Assembly: GCA_034769895.1 (NCBI GenBank)
Contig: CM068368.1
Coordinates: 687,471,877-687,535,876 of the forward strand
Length of the DNA: 64,000 nt
Direction: 5' to 3'
Origin: Magicicada septendecula
Lineage: Eukaryota; Arthropoda; Insecta; Hemiptera; Cicadidae
In this document: piece by piece, positions 1-10,311 of the stretch
Layout of the letters: every line of letters starts with the position of its first letter
Numbering within the stretch: position 1 is the first letter of the stretch
Program-made: the position numbers and the translations under genes
The notes under the pieces: generated by a model
What the model was told of the DNA's origin: nothing
Database searches by the model: none
Seen by the model: only the letters and a program-made list of their open reading frames with translations

Positions 1-432
1 TTTGGGGACTGCCACCATCAACAGAAAAAATGGCAAGAATACTTATTAGCCACAGAAGAATTCCTCAATCTAGCCCATCATCCAGCTATAGGGATTACAC
101 CATATACTGCAATGCATGAGAAACTACCTCCCCGAGCGATACAAGAGATTATTGAATTTCCGACCCACAAGGAATGTAAATTTGACCAGATAAGGTTTTA
201 TAACAAATTAGCCGAGGACCAGGAAAGGCGAAGTAACAAATATAAAAAAGCAATTAAAAAGGTGTTAAAATACCAAATCGGAGAAAAAGTATTACTGAAG
301 AACCGGGAACTGCCCAGTACTATGGAAGGGATTACTAAAAAGTTATTAGTGTTGTATACTGGACCATATGTGATTACTAAAGATAATAAAAATAACACTT
401 ATGAGTTGAAGGACATTAATTCAAAAAGATAA
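1..432 (+). pseudogene. Ty3/gypsy pol 3' end: integrase C-terminal fragment
   Basis: The frame is open from base 1 to a TAA at 430-432, so the gene starts outside the window. The first 38 codons resemble the end of a retroviral-type integrase core: a W..YL..TEEFLNLAHH stretch followed by GITPYTAM, the usual 'H..TG.TP' region of Ty3/gypsy integrases. Residues 39-144 are Lys/Glu-rich and end in a small beta-barrel-like segment (IGEKVLLKNRELP, then YTGPYVI), typical of the integrase C-terminal domain. The usual last residues (KWHV) lie in another frame at 431-440, so there is a one-base frameshift near 427. A Tigger element is inserted right after this point. No other part of this element is in the window, and it is not the element that forms the array (opposite strand, no sequence in common). 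Family assignment is from motif recognition; the exact lineage is unknown. Confidence 0.75.
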
Positions 433-442
433 ATGGCACGTA

Positions 443-465
443 CAGTAGAACTTGGCTAATTCGAA
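443..465 (+). repeat. Tigger left terminal inverted repeat
   Basis: These 23 bases are the exact reverse complement of 2704-2726. A TA dinucleotide lies directly outside at 441-442. Confidence 0.93.
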
Positions 466-612
466 GCTGAAGGGACCAGTAAAAAATTCGAATTAGGAAA
501 ACTTTTAATAAGGGTAGAAAAATCAAATCAAAAACCGAAATTCAGTAAAGCAATATGTTATTTTATTAAACAATTTCCTTATACATATGTATTACAAACG
601 TATAACCACGTT

Positions 613-2172
613 TCAGTACAAAATATAGCATTTACAGTTTTTTAAGAAAGCTAGAAACTTTGATTGCATTTTGCAGTTAATACACTGAGTTGTAGTAAAC
701 TCTTCAAGTTTATTAAGTGCTTGGAAAATAGCGTCACTTACGTTCTGCTGTCCTTCAACAAATCGTCTCAAGTCTTGAATGTAATTTGATGCCTGTGAAG
801 CCGTTGGAATCGGTATCTCTGGAAGTTCTAGCTGGTCCCCTTCTTCATCTGAAGATGTACCATAATTTCTTGTGTTCATAACATCAGCCACGATCTCCGC
901 ATCTGTCTGTTCACCGCACACCGCCAAGTCATCATATTTACAAACTCTTCGTAACGAATGCCTGCGTCATGTCCAACATCCTCCCAGTTATCCGTAGTGG
1001 GTACGACTTCTCTAGCAGCTTTATTCTCCTCTTCACCTTCAATGTGGCAGAAACCACCTTTACGAAATCAATTAGCAATTGTTTGTTTGCGTAACTTGGT
1101 CCCAAGCACTGTTGCACATGCGGGCAGCTTGAAGGATGTTAATCTTGATATTTTCGTGCTCATCTAAATAAGCACCTGACGGAATGTTTTGGACCACAAG
1201 CCGTCTGTAAAAATGCTTAAAATTTTTTATTACACCTTGGTCCATACGTTGAACTACTGAAGTCATGTTTGGAGGGAAAAACACAACCTTTACATTTTCC
1301 ATCACAGGAATAGTGTTGTGCGCTGTACAGTTGTCAATAAACAAGACGATTCTTCTGTTTTGATTCCGAAATTTCCTGTTGATTTTCAAAAGCCATCTTT
1401 CGAAAATTTCACCTATCATCCAAGCTTTATTGTTTGATTTGTATTCAACTGGTTTCGTTTTTATATTTTTGAAACAACGTGGGTTGGCTGACTTCCCTAT
1501 CATTACCAAAGACAGTTTTTCCGAGCCATCCATGTTTGCTCCGAGTAAAAGTGTTATGCGCTCCTTGCTGTGTTTGCCGCCACTACAACTTTCTCCTTTA
1601 AAAGCAAGTGTTTTGTCGGGGGTGCATTTGAATAATAAGCCCGTCTCGTCTACGTTAAAAATGTCTTTAGCGTCTCTATCAGAAATCATTTGCAACAAAT
1701 CGTCTTTCCATGAATTTGCAGCTTCAACGTCAACAGATCCACTTTCCCCACAAACAGTTTTGAAAGACATGCCATTCCTTTCTTTAAAACCATCGAGCCA
1801 ACCAGTGCTGGCCTTAAAATCATTTTTTCCTAAGCTAGATGCGAATTCCTCAGCTTTGGCTCTGACGGGGGGCCCACTGACTGGAATTTGTTTGTCCCTT
1901 GCTTGCTTAAACCACTTCACTACACATTCATCCACGTCAGGATTTTCTGGTCCTCGCGCTCTTTTCCTATCTTTGTCGCTGGCTTTACACACGCTATTCA
2001 AAATCTTCTCTTTATTTTTTAGATACGTTGACAGCGTATTTGGCGGTATCCCGAATTCCTTGGCAATTTCAGATTTCTTTTTTTGTCCCTTTTCCACTTC
2101 CCGTATAACGGCAACTTTTTCGGCAAATGTCAATGATTTGTATTGGGTCCGTGTTGGTTTTGAAAGGGCCAT
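613..2172 (-). pseudogene. Tigger/pogo transposase (CENP-B HTH + DDE_1), broken
   Basis: The protein would bind the transposon ends and cut and paste them through a DDE catalytic core in the nucleus. I take the start at 2172 (MALSKPTRTQ); an ATG at 2223 would add 17 hydrophobic residues atypical of the family. Residues about 11-56 form a pogo-type helix-turn-helix (LTFAEKVAVIREVEKG...SEIAKEFGI). About 75-140 is the CENP-B-type second DNA-binding domain with GWLDGF. The DDE core keeps all three acids: D175 in NVDETG, D280 in FIDNC and D311 in MDQG, with 30 residues between the last two. The gene is dead: a CAAA-type duplication at about 1080-1089 shifts the frame, a TGA follows at 1068-1070, and another one-base shift lies near 935-945. 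The C-terminus, including an acidic DEEGD segment, is read from about 927 to 613. Only part of the damage is near the end, so the loss looks fairly recent. Confidence 0.9.
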
Positions 2173-2703
2173 GATGATCACACAACACAATAAAACTGCA
2201 CAATAAGCGTCACTAAAACACACCAGTCTGTATATACAGTACTGTATAAAGAAAGGAACAGTCTCTCACCACAGGACACAGCTCGCACAGTAGAAACTCA
2301 AAAAGACTTAACACTTCCATGAATGCAGGCAGACTGAACTGAAAGCAACAGTGAGGGTGGCTGACTGACGAGGCGTGGAACAAGGGACAATGGCGGACGG
2401 TACCGTTACACGAGCCAGTCATGTTTCATCGCCAGATACTGACGGCAATTCCACGAATTTGACACAAAGGACAAGCGTCTGTTCACGAAGGGCGATGCCT
2501 GCTTGTCTGTTTCCAGTCGTGTCTCTATTGTTACGTGGTCTAGCCCGTACAGCAGGCGATTTTTTGTAGTTTGAGCAAAATTTTTATTTCGAATTAACCA
2601 AAAAAAGTTCGAATTACAGATGATGTTTTTGCATGGTTTTACATAGGATATTCAAGGGATCACGGTAAAAGTTCGAATTATCCACGAATTCGAATTATGC
2701 ACG

Positions 2704-2726
2704 TTCGAATTAGCCAAGTTCTACTG
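2704..2726 (-). repeat. Tigger right terminal inverted repeat
   Basis: Perfect inverted partner of 443-465, followed by the TA target duplication at 2727-2728. Confidence 0.93.
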
Positions 2727-2728
2727 TA

Positions 2729-3888
2729 TAATCAATTGTCAATAAAAAATATTTTGATGAAGAGAAAAAATAAAAATTCAAAAATCAGTAAGTCCATCTT
2801 ACAGTTAATATAAGAGAAAATATGTTGAATCAAGTAAAATAAACCTCTAAATTCTAAAAAGAAGTAAGGACATCTTACAGTATATGGCTAAGAAATTATT
2901 TTGAATGAAATAAGAAAAGAAAAGAAGAGAAATGAATTGTCTAAATTCTAAAATGAGTAAGAACATTTTACAGAATATATTTCAGAAAGACATTGGTTTA
3001 GATCAAATAATAAAGACAAGGAATGAAATAAGGTATCAAAAGTCTACAAAATAATAAGGACAACATAGGTAAAGAAATTGAATGAAATAATTTTACAAAA
3101 AGAACAAAAATTTTTTTATCACAACTCTGAAGGCTAAATAGCAACTACTCAAAACAACTATATAAATGAAATACTTATCGAGAAAGAATGTTACAGAACT
3201 TTTAAGTGAAAAGTAATTTAAAAAACCAGATAGTTTATATGTTGTCAATATTATAAGTTGATGAAACCCAAAATGAAAATAAGGTCATAGAAGAATAAAT
3301 AGGAGAACCAATTAACCAAATCAGATTAGGAAAAGGTATTAAATCCAGATATTATGCTATGGGCAATAACATAATTGATTAAACAACAAATGAAGAAAAA
3401 AAAACTATATATATAAACATGTGCTACCCAAAAAGTAAACAAGAAACAGGTTGTACAAACAACTAACCAAAATAACAGAATTTCAAAAAAGAAGGATGAA
3501 ATGGATATTATGCAATATACCTAGTGAGATATAATATAGACCGAGCTTTAAAATGTAAAGGTAACCATATGGATATAAATATTAATTAATCTGAACAATT
3601 ATGAAGTGATGATTCTGAGGATGTTTATTATTAATCGAAATGGACTACTTTTATAATTTATATTTTAATGACTGGATGTAGATAATTCCACCAGTTTTTT
3701 ATAATTGAGCAGAGATAATAATTCCTCTGAGCTCAAATGAGTGAAGTATGGTCAGCAGAGAATGTAGCCGAAATGTGACACTCTGAACTGTTCCAGCTCA
3801 CATGTTAGGGAGTAAATATCTCAAGGAGGAAACACTAAATAAGAAGGGAAAAAAAATATACCCAACACTGTATTTTTATTGCTGAAAT
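2729..3888. other. AT-rich DNA without genes, with degenerate short tandem repeats
   Basis: No open frame of note on either strand. Between about 2786 and 3065 a motif of the form GTAAG-n-CATCTTACAG recurs at 2786-2804, 2861-2880, 2955-2973 and, weakly, 3050-3065. The first three could each fold into a small hairpin (GTAAG with CTTAC). A purine-rich stretch at 3822-3858, just before the array, might be the polypurine tract and 3' end of the gypsy element whose integrase lies at 1-432, but no LTR can be recognised. The remainder is simple AT-rich sequence. Confidence 0.5.
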
Positions 3889-5975
3889 AAAATATAACGT
3901 GTTGAAAAAAAGAATGTTTTCTGTGTTGTTGTGTTTTTGCAACGTGTAATGAGCACCTACTTGCTGTCCGTTCTTGTGGGCTTCTTCCGACTATGGGCGT
4001 GTGGATTTGTGATTTGAATTCGCAAGTAGGTTAACTCAAGTGTACAACAACAAAACGCTAATCTTGTTATATTATTGTGAAGAGTTTTGTGAGGTTGGTA
4101 GGCTCCGTAGTACAGCAATAAAAATACAGTCTGGGGTAATAAAATCGGGATTTATTATTCTAATCACACATAGGAATGAAAAAACTTATAGTTACAACAA
4201 TTCTTACGAACTAAAACAGTAAATAGAAACTGGTATGATGTTTTCTGAATGGTTACTATTATTCAGAAAATGAGCTTGTTATTTTCAAATTATATTAATT
4301 GCATTTTTCTTGATTTCAAAGAAGTTAGTTTTAAAGAATTTAATTTATGGATTTAATTTAATTTAATTTAATTTGCAATGCTTTTAAAATGATTTTAATT
4401 ACTCTAAAATGCTTATAAATATTCTGAAATAAACTAGCCGTGAATCTAGTTCAACGTGCCTTTATTTACTTGTGATTTGACTCACGTATACTGCAGTATA
4501 AGTAATTAATTAATTCTCTAATAAGATTTGTATAGTGCTTTTCTTTTTATCTATTTCTAATTCTTAGCTAGGGCTTATTAGGTACTCATACATGCTATAC
4601 AGATTATCACAATTGAATATTTCTTATTAATTTAGAGTCTCTGATTTATCGGGATCTGAATTATTTCTTTTACAATGATTTTAAAAACAGAAAGGAAAAA
4701 TTGATCTTTTGAGAAGTGAATAATTTGATTTTGACTTCCCTGGTTCAGAAGATGATGTTGAGATGCTCCGGAAATCCCTCGCTGTCCTGGTCCAATCTGC
4801 TAGAGACGACGATCTACTGAGCGTCCTGGATTTTGGCGATGAGTTCGGGAATCAGCAACACTGCTCCTTCTGCAACTGGTGATGGTTTTACGTCTGTAGT
4901 TTTAACTGCTACAACTGCGTCAGGCTCCTCGTTCGATTCACATTTCACTTCAGCGTGTGTGTCTCGTTACGGGTTGTCGCTCTGCTCGTCAGTTCTTCAG
5001 CTCGTACCACTGGTTATAGACGGCCTCTTCTGTCATACTCTTGAAGTGATTTCTTGTAGTATATAGTTGATCTCTTGCGTGCGTACGCCAACAGTTAATG
5101 TATTGCGCGGTACGCTTATTTGTTGATAAGTAAGAGTATCTTGAATAGACGCTATTATTACGAGTCGTTACAGTTGATCTGTTGAACAAGACGATCGTAA
5201 TTATGCGTGATGACACCCCGAGTCCTCACAGATGAGTCTTCACAAATGTATGTTACTAAGACGATTGAAGATGTACGGTTGTTCCTCTTGAGTACTGACA
5301 GTCGAGTGTTCTTTCAGCCGAAAACTCTGCGTTAGTTCCAATTTTTTTGAATGATTTGATTGGCTGACACACTCTCCCTTCTACTTGAAATTTGAGTCAC
5401 CTCATTCCGTGAGAACGAAAATAATTCCCACAGTCTGAGAATTAATATTATTTTTACTATTCTGAACACACCGGATTTTAATTGTCGGTGCGGATGTCCG
5501 GTCGCAATTTATATTGCGATTATCTTGGCTGCAAGCCAAGTTATGCTAATTCTAAAATATACATTTGGTTGTTAATTCTTATGACTATCACATATTAAAA
5601 GCTCTTCTGTGTAGGTCAATTACTAAGGAAGTTATTAACATAAAATCAATTATCTCTCTTAATGTTTAATTGTATTAAATAAAATTCGCACACCCTATTA
5701 TTAATATTTCGGTAAACATTTTGGCTATTTTGGATTTTGCCTAAATTTACCGGTTTCTGAAATATTAATAATTGAAAATTTGGGCGTGTCCCTTATTTGT
5801 TATACTGTGTGTGATTACGTAACGGCAGCTGACGTTGGCGTGTGAGCCTGTACAATGCGTTAAGATGCACGCTACATCATAAGAGTTGAATTTCAACACT
5901 TTAAATTTATTTAAACATTGATATAGTAAATCCTTTACATATAAATCCAAATCAATGAGATTTGGTCACGTTATA
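3889..5975 (-). repeat. LTR 0 (3'-most LTR of the array in element orientation)
   Basis: This 2,087-bp LTR marks the left edge of the array: before 3889 the sequence no longer matches any unit. It begins on the + strand with TATAACGTG after AAAA and ends with CACGTTATA, a 9-bp imperfect-palindrome pair that would be the LTR terminal inverted repeat. The usual TG...CA ends are not at these edges; TG and CA occur seven bases further in (TGTTGAAAA...TTTGGTCA). Inside are AT-rich stretches, a TTTAA repeat at about 4342-4373, and a less AT-rich island at about 4740-5330 with a 50-codon open frame on the minus strand (4814-4966, no ATG). No target-site duplication can be matched with the right end. 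Confidence 0.82.
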
Positions 5976-6638
5976 TACACCCCCACCCGTTAAAAAAAAA
6001 GAGTGTAGGATATACAATTATTTTTTTTCTATTTCAATTATTTTTTTTTTTAGATATACATTGGTTATGCTTCACAAACTATACATTGTATTATCTACCT
6101 ACTAACATATACACTGGTATCACTATTCTTTATCAAACACATTGATATCGTGCATAAAATTATTGTGTAACAAATGTTTGTAGCATGGGTAGTAGTTAAT
6201 AGCAAACGTTTAATAAAGAATGTCACTGATAACGACAGACAACTGCGGCATGCGCGCCCAGGAATGTGCTTTGTTTGTTTACACTTTGATCAAAGAGCAA
6301 GCGCCATCTAATTAACTTACATTTAAAGACAGCTGTGCGCTACGTTGCATTGTGTATGCGTTTCCTGCCACCGTGGTTCATTTCGCCGCGCTCGTTGTAT
6401 TGTACACGCGTGTGTGTGTGTGTGTGTGTGTTAGTACCTCGCTACAAACGGATTGTTGTTCATTCACAACTTACCTACAATTATTATTATTATATCTAAT
6501 ACATTTAATTTATTTTAATGATTATTAATATTTAAATTATTTTTAACTCTTTGTTAATTAATTACGTGTTTTGGCGGCCGCATAATTTTAATTGGGTCAC
6601 CGTGCTCTTGTATTTGTGTGTGTGTGTGTGTGTGTGTT

Positions 6639-7234
6639 CAAATTGAAAGTGTAACTAATGTTGTTGATGTTACATTTTAACAGGTGTTCGCTAATGTTGA
6701 TCTCCTCACGTATTTGCTGTAATACGTCCACTCCCAATAATACATCGCATATCAAATTTTTTATACCTACTACACCTCAAATTGCACGTTTTGTACATGA
6801 TTGTTAGATAATATTGCGTGTCAATTTTTTCTTTAGTATCTGTAGCTGTGCGTATGTAGAATTGATTTATTGGAAGCGACGGGGCTGTACGAAAATATTT
6901 TTTTGTTCGCACGTAAGAATCTTTCGCTTACGCCGGAAACAACGCTGTCTGTGTCCAGTAATACTTGCGTGGGAACACCGTTTACATAAGCTTGCAATAC
7001 CGGACACGCCGCGCTCACTGGCCTTTGTTGTGCGGTACCGGATTCTAGCAACGGATCCCTGACATCCGGTGGGAACACATTATTAACAGGCATATAAATT
7101 ACATCATCAAAAGTACATTTTTCACACAACATATTCTTATTTCTAACATTCTTATATCTACGTATTTTTGCAGGGCTTATTGCGCATCCTTTTTGGAGGC
7201 GCCCTTTGGCAAGTTTTTTGTAGATTGATAGCAT
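6639..7234 (-). pseudogene. Pro remnant, unit 0
   Basis: It carries the same three-frame break as the copy at 9715-10311, where it is described in full. The first frame is open at 6833-7234 (133 codons, from the ATG in the gag overlap), the second at 6706-6912. The DTD sequence in place of the retropepsin DTG is present. Confidence 0.75.
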
Positions 7235-8680
7235 TTTGCTTTTTCGATAGGATCTCTAACGTTTTGTGTTTCGCTCTCTTGCGGGGTCGTATCGTTTTTC
7301 GATATATCGAATGCCTGAATTGTTCTCATTGGGGTCCCATTGTTGCATTTATTTTGCATTTTCGGCCTACCGATATTTGGCTTGTCCTTATAGTCAAAGG
7401 GTTTATTAGGCGGTTTTGGCGGTGTCTGGGGTGGAGTCGAACTAGTACTGGGTCTTTGGTCAGGTTGGGTATGATATGGCACCCGTCTATTTTGACCATC
7501 GTTATTTCGGTTATAATCCGGGTTATATCTCCACCCGCCTAAATCAAAAACAGTTTCGCTTTGTGACACTAAAATAAGCAATTCGTCAACCGTGCGTATC
7601 CCTTGCGTAAACACGGCTACACGTATATTATGGTTGAAGTGATATGCTAATTTAGTGACAATGTCGATCTCAGAAAACGCTGGTGTTAAATGCTTAGCGT
7701 GCTCAACCTGTTGTATGATATAATTTTCGGGCGTTATACCGTGCTTCCTCTCATAACGTCCGTATTCGAGTTCGTTTCGTAAAAGTCTCTGTGTGTGTGA
7801 ATTCCAATACCGGCTTTTCGAACTTCTGTTTGAATTCCGCGTATGTGGTAATTTTATCACGTACAATATTATACCATTTCCGCGCAGAATCACGCATCGC
7901 GTTAACTATCCACTGTATCCGATCTTGATCATCCAATCGCGAACCTACTCTCGCCATTTTATTTTCACATGTTAACAAGAATTCGATCGGGTTTTCATTA
8001 TTTTCCCCAGTGAAATATATACGATTCTTTTCATCGGCTTGTCCCTGTACTATGATATTAGGAGCGGATCTCCTACGTACTTCCTGTCGTACTTTTAAAA
8101 TCTCGTCATTAAGTGCTTGCAATACACACTCTTTATTCGAATCTATATTGGAACGCGTCTCTACTATGGAAGCGTCAAGCCTATCGACATGCCGTTGTGT
8201 TTCCGTCGCATCTGCTTGGATTCTTACTTTGAGTGTATCAACCTTTTTCGCAACCTCCGCGGTTTGTTTTTCACACCTACCGATGTGTTCTTTGAATCGC
8301 CCCTCCATACGCGTAACTTGTTCAATAAACGATTTCTGCATTGTGGTCTCAAAAACCTTGAACCGTTCGTTTATTTTCGTTTCTACCGTATGAACTTTTT
8401 CTCCGACTTCGGTGACTTTAGCGGTCAATTCTTTATTACTTTGTCCGATTTCGGTGACTTTAGCATCTAAGTTTTTCACGCTTTCATCGATTTTCGCGGT
8501 CGTTTTGTTATTACTTTGTTTTATTTCCGCATTTATATCCGCGTTACTGTGTTCTAGTGCCTCGGTTAAACTTGGTTTTTGTGCGTCTATTTTAGCCGTT
8601 AATTCCGCGATACTTAGTTCAGCTTTGGCTGCACTTTGTTCAAATTTTGCGTTCATATTATCTTGGATTTCGTTGTCCAT
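7177..8680 (-). pseudogene. Gag, unit 0: 5'-truncated, frameshifted, with a new start from the insert
   Basis: The coding match to the intact gag begins at residue about 38; the first six residues of the open frame (MDNEIQ) come from the foreign fragment ending at 8663. An extra T near 7812-7816 (CTTTTCG instead of CTTTCG) shifts the frame in the capsid region, so the frame from 8680 ends early at 7751 while the rest is read from 7893 to 7177. The frameshift heptamer at 7213-7219 is kept. Confidence 0.85.
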
Positions 8681-9028
8681 GACGTGTCCGTTACTTAACT
8701 AAATATCACTATAATATTGACGACTCGGAACACAATGTTTTTTATAAGTAAAAACGTAAAGTTTTACCTTACAGCCTAAACCGGCTTTCACCTATAGAAG
8801 GCTTCATCAGAGGCTGTCGTTAGTAGCGCTGCTCGTCTTGTTGTTGGCGACGAGAAAGTGTTTCGAAAGATTGAAGCTGTGTGTGTGTGGTGAGATGTGT
8901 TCGAATAATGCGTGCAATTTGAATTGTGTCTGTTCGTTTAGGATGTCGTTTTTATTTGTTTTTGTGTGGTTGTATATTTCTAATTGTTCTAGAGTGTCTA
9001 GTTTTCGGCCTTTTGTGTGTACGTGTAG
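8663..9028 (-). mobile_element. Penelope-like retroelement 3' fragment inserted in the array
   Basis: These 366 bases occur nowhere else in the window. On the minus strand a frame is open from the 9028 edge to a TGA at 8807-8809 (73 codons, 5' truncated). It contains TKGRKLDTLEQLEIYNHTKT and then DILNEQTQF and LFEHI. This resembles the C-terminal end of GIY-YIG endonuclease domains of Penelope-like elements, where a 'GK.LD.LE..EIY' segment carries the conserved Glu. Just around and after the stop is a hammerhead-ribozyme-like sequence, a known companion of these elements. The remaining bases (8663-8770) are AT-rich. The right junction lies in a T run (9029 on), the left in gag at 8662. The family call is from memory of the motif, not a search; a GIY-YIG end from another element is possible. 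Confidence 0.55.
8771..8817 (-). ncRNA. Candidate minimal type-I hammerhead ribozyme
   Basis: Read on the minus strand: stem I ACAGCCU (8817-8811) pairs perfectly with AGGCUGU (8777-8771). Between them lie the core CUGAUGA (8810-8804), a stem-loop II of 14 nt (8803-8790; ACCU/AGGU with one bulged G and a 5-nt loop), the core GAAA (8789-8786), and a two-pair stem III (A-U, G-U) closing a CCGG loop. The nucleotide before the cleavage point would be U at 8778 (triplet UUU, allowed by the NUH rule). Very short stem III is typical of hammerheads known in Penelope-like elements. The bulge in stem II and the G-U pair are weaknesses, so activity is uncertain. Confidence 0.55.
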
Positions 9029-9414
9029 TTTTTTTAGATATACATTGGTTATGCTTCACAAACTATACATTGTATTATCTACCTACTAACATATACACTG
9101 GTATCACTATTCTTTATCATATGGCTTAATTCTAATTGAATAACACATTGATATCGTGCATAAAATTATTGTGTAACAAATGTTTGTAGCATGGGTAGTA
9201 GTTGATAGCAAACGTTTAATAAAGAATGTCACTGATAACGACAGACAACTGCGGCACGCGCGCCCAGGAATGTGCTTTGTTTGTTTACACTTTGATCAAA
9301 GAGCAAGCGCCATCTAATTAACTTACATTTAAAGACAGCTGTGCGCTACGTTGCATTGTGTATGCGTTTCCTGCCACGGTGGTTCATTTCGCCGCGCTCG
9401 TTATATTGTACGCG

Positions 9415-9420
<6 letters not shown>

Positions 9421-9503
<83 letters not shown>
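9421..9503. repeat. Long TG microsatellite (unit 1 spacer)
   Basis: About 41 uninterrupted TG units. The matching site is only 17-29 bp in the other units, so this copy has expanded. Translation gives meaningless Cys-Val runs. Confidence 0.97.
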
Positions 9504-9505
<2 letters not shown>

Positions 9506-9714
9506 GTACCTCGCTACAAACGGATTGTTGTTCATTCACAACTTACCTACAATTATTATTATTATATCTAATACATTTAATTTATTTTAATAATGATTAT
9601 TAATATTTAAATTATTTTTAACTCTTTGTTAATTAATTACGTGTTTTGGCGCCCGCATAATTTTAATTGGGTCACCGTGCTCTTGTATTTGTGTGTGTGT
9701 GTGTGTGTGTGTGT

Positions 9715-10311
9715 TCAAATTGAAAGTGTAACTAATGTTGTTGATGTTACATTTTAACAGGTGTTCGCTAATGTTGATCTCCTCACGTATTTGCTGTAAT
9801 ACGTCCACTCCCAATAATACATCGCATATCAAATTTTTTATACCTACTACACCTCAAATTGCACGTTTTGTACATGATTGTTAGATAATATTGCGAGTCA
9901 ATTTTTTCTTTAGTATCTGTAGCTGTGCGTATGTAGAATTGATTTATTGGAAGCGACGGGGCTGTACGAAAATATTTTTTTGTTCGCACGTAAGAATCTT
10001 TCGCTTACGCCGGAAACAACGCTGTCTGTGTCCAGTAATACTTGCGTGGGAACACCGTTTACATAAGCTTGCAATACCGGACACGCCGCGCTCACTGGCC
10101 TTTGTTGTGCGGTACCGGATTCTAGCAACGGATCCCTGACATCCGGTGGGAATACATTATTAACAGGCATATAAATTACATCATCAAAAGTACATTTTTC
10201 ACACAACATATTCTTATTTCTAACATTCTTATATCTACGTATTTTTCCAGGGCTTATTGCGCATCCTTTGTGGAGGCGCCCTTTGGCAAGTTTTTTGTAG
10301 ATTGATAGCAT
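9715..10311 (-). pseudogene. Pro (retropepsin-like aspartic protease), unit 1; broken in three frames
   Basis: An LTR-element protease matures Gag inside the particle. The first frame (10311-9910, 133 codons) overlaps the gag end by 58 bases in the -1 frame, as in gypsy gag-pol. It has a short Cys-containing linker and then the start of a retropepsin: VLQAYVNGVPTQVLLD followed by TDSVVSGV. The catalytic triad would be D94-T95-G96, but residue 96 is Asp in every copy. The domain then continues in a second frame (about 9989-9880; TKEKID, YLTIMY) after a +1 shift at an A7 run, and in a third (about 9870-9740; ICDVLLGVDVLQ, the hydrophobic-LG-D flap/C-terminal motif) after another extra base. After NISYTFNLN it runs into the TG repeat at 9690-9714 and stops at about 9629. 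No reverse transcriptase follows. Confidence 0.8.

Larger units (their letters stand above)
443..2726 (-). mobile_element. Complete pogo/Tigger-type DNA transposon (inactive)
   Basis: The element is bounded by perfect 23-bp terminal inverted repeats at 443-465 and 2704-2726, each beginning CAGTAGAACTTGG. It is flanked by TA at 441-442 and TA at 2727-2728, the target duplication of the Tc1/mariner/pogo superfamily. Extra TAATTCGAA-type motifs lie just inside both ends (about 487-496 and 2651-2710) and could be transposase subterminal sites. The single gene inside is a DDE transposase on the minus strand. At 2,284 bp it is the size expected of an autonomous Tigger. Coding disruptions make it inactive. 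It interrupts the integrase fragment exactly at its 3' end, so it is younger than that element. Confidence 0.93.

Noticed and set aside
3660-3888. 3' LTR of the gypsy element whose integrase is at 1-432
   Set aside because: Purine-rich stretches are present, but no second LTR copy or boundary can be shown in the window.
443-3888. A functional link between the CENP-B-like transposase and the satellite-like array (centromere)
   Set aside because: Tigger transposases carry this domain generally; proximity alone is no evidence.
4975-5005. Hammerhead-like CUGACGA on the minus strand of the LTR
   Set aside because: The second core block reads GACA instead of GAAA and no matching stem I was found.
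4833-5216. Small open frames in each LTR (77 aa on +, 75 aa on -) repeated in every unit
   Set aside because: They recur only because the DNA is nearly identical; no codon-type constraint, domain or start context supports them.
9341-9603. Open frames rich in Cys-Val or Thr-His
   Set aside because: They are translations of the TG microsatellite.
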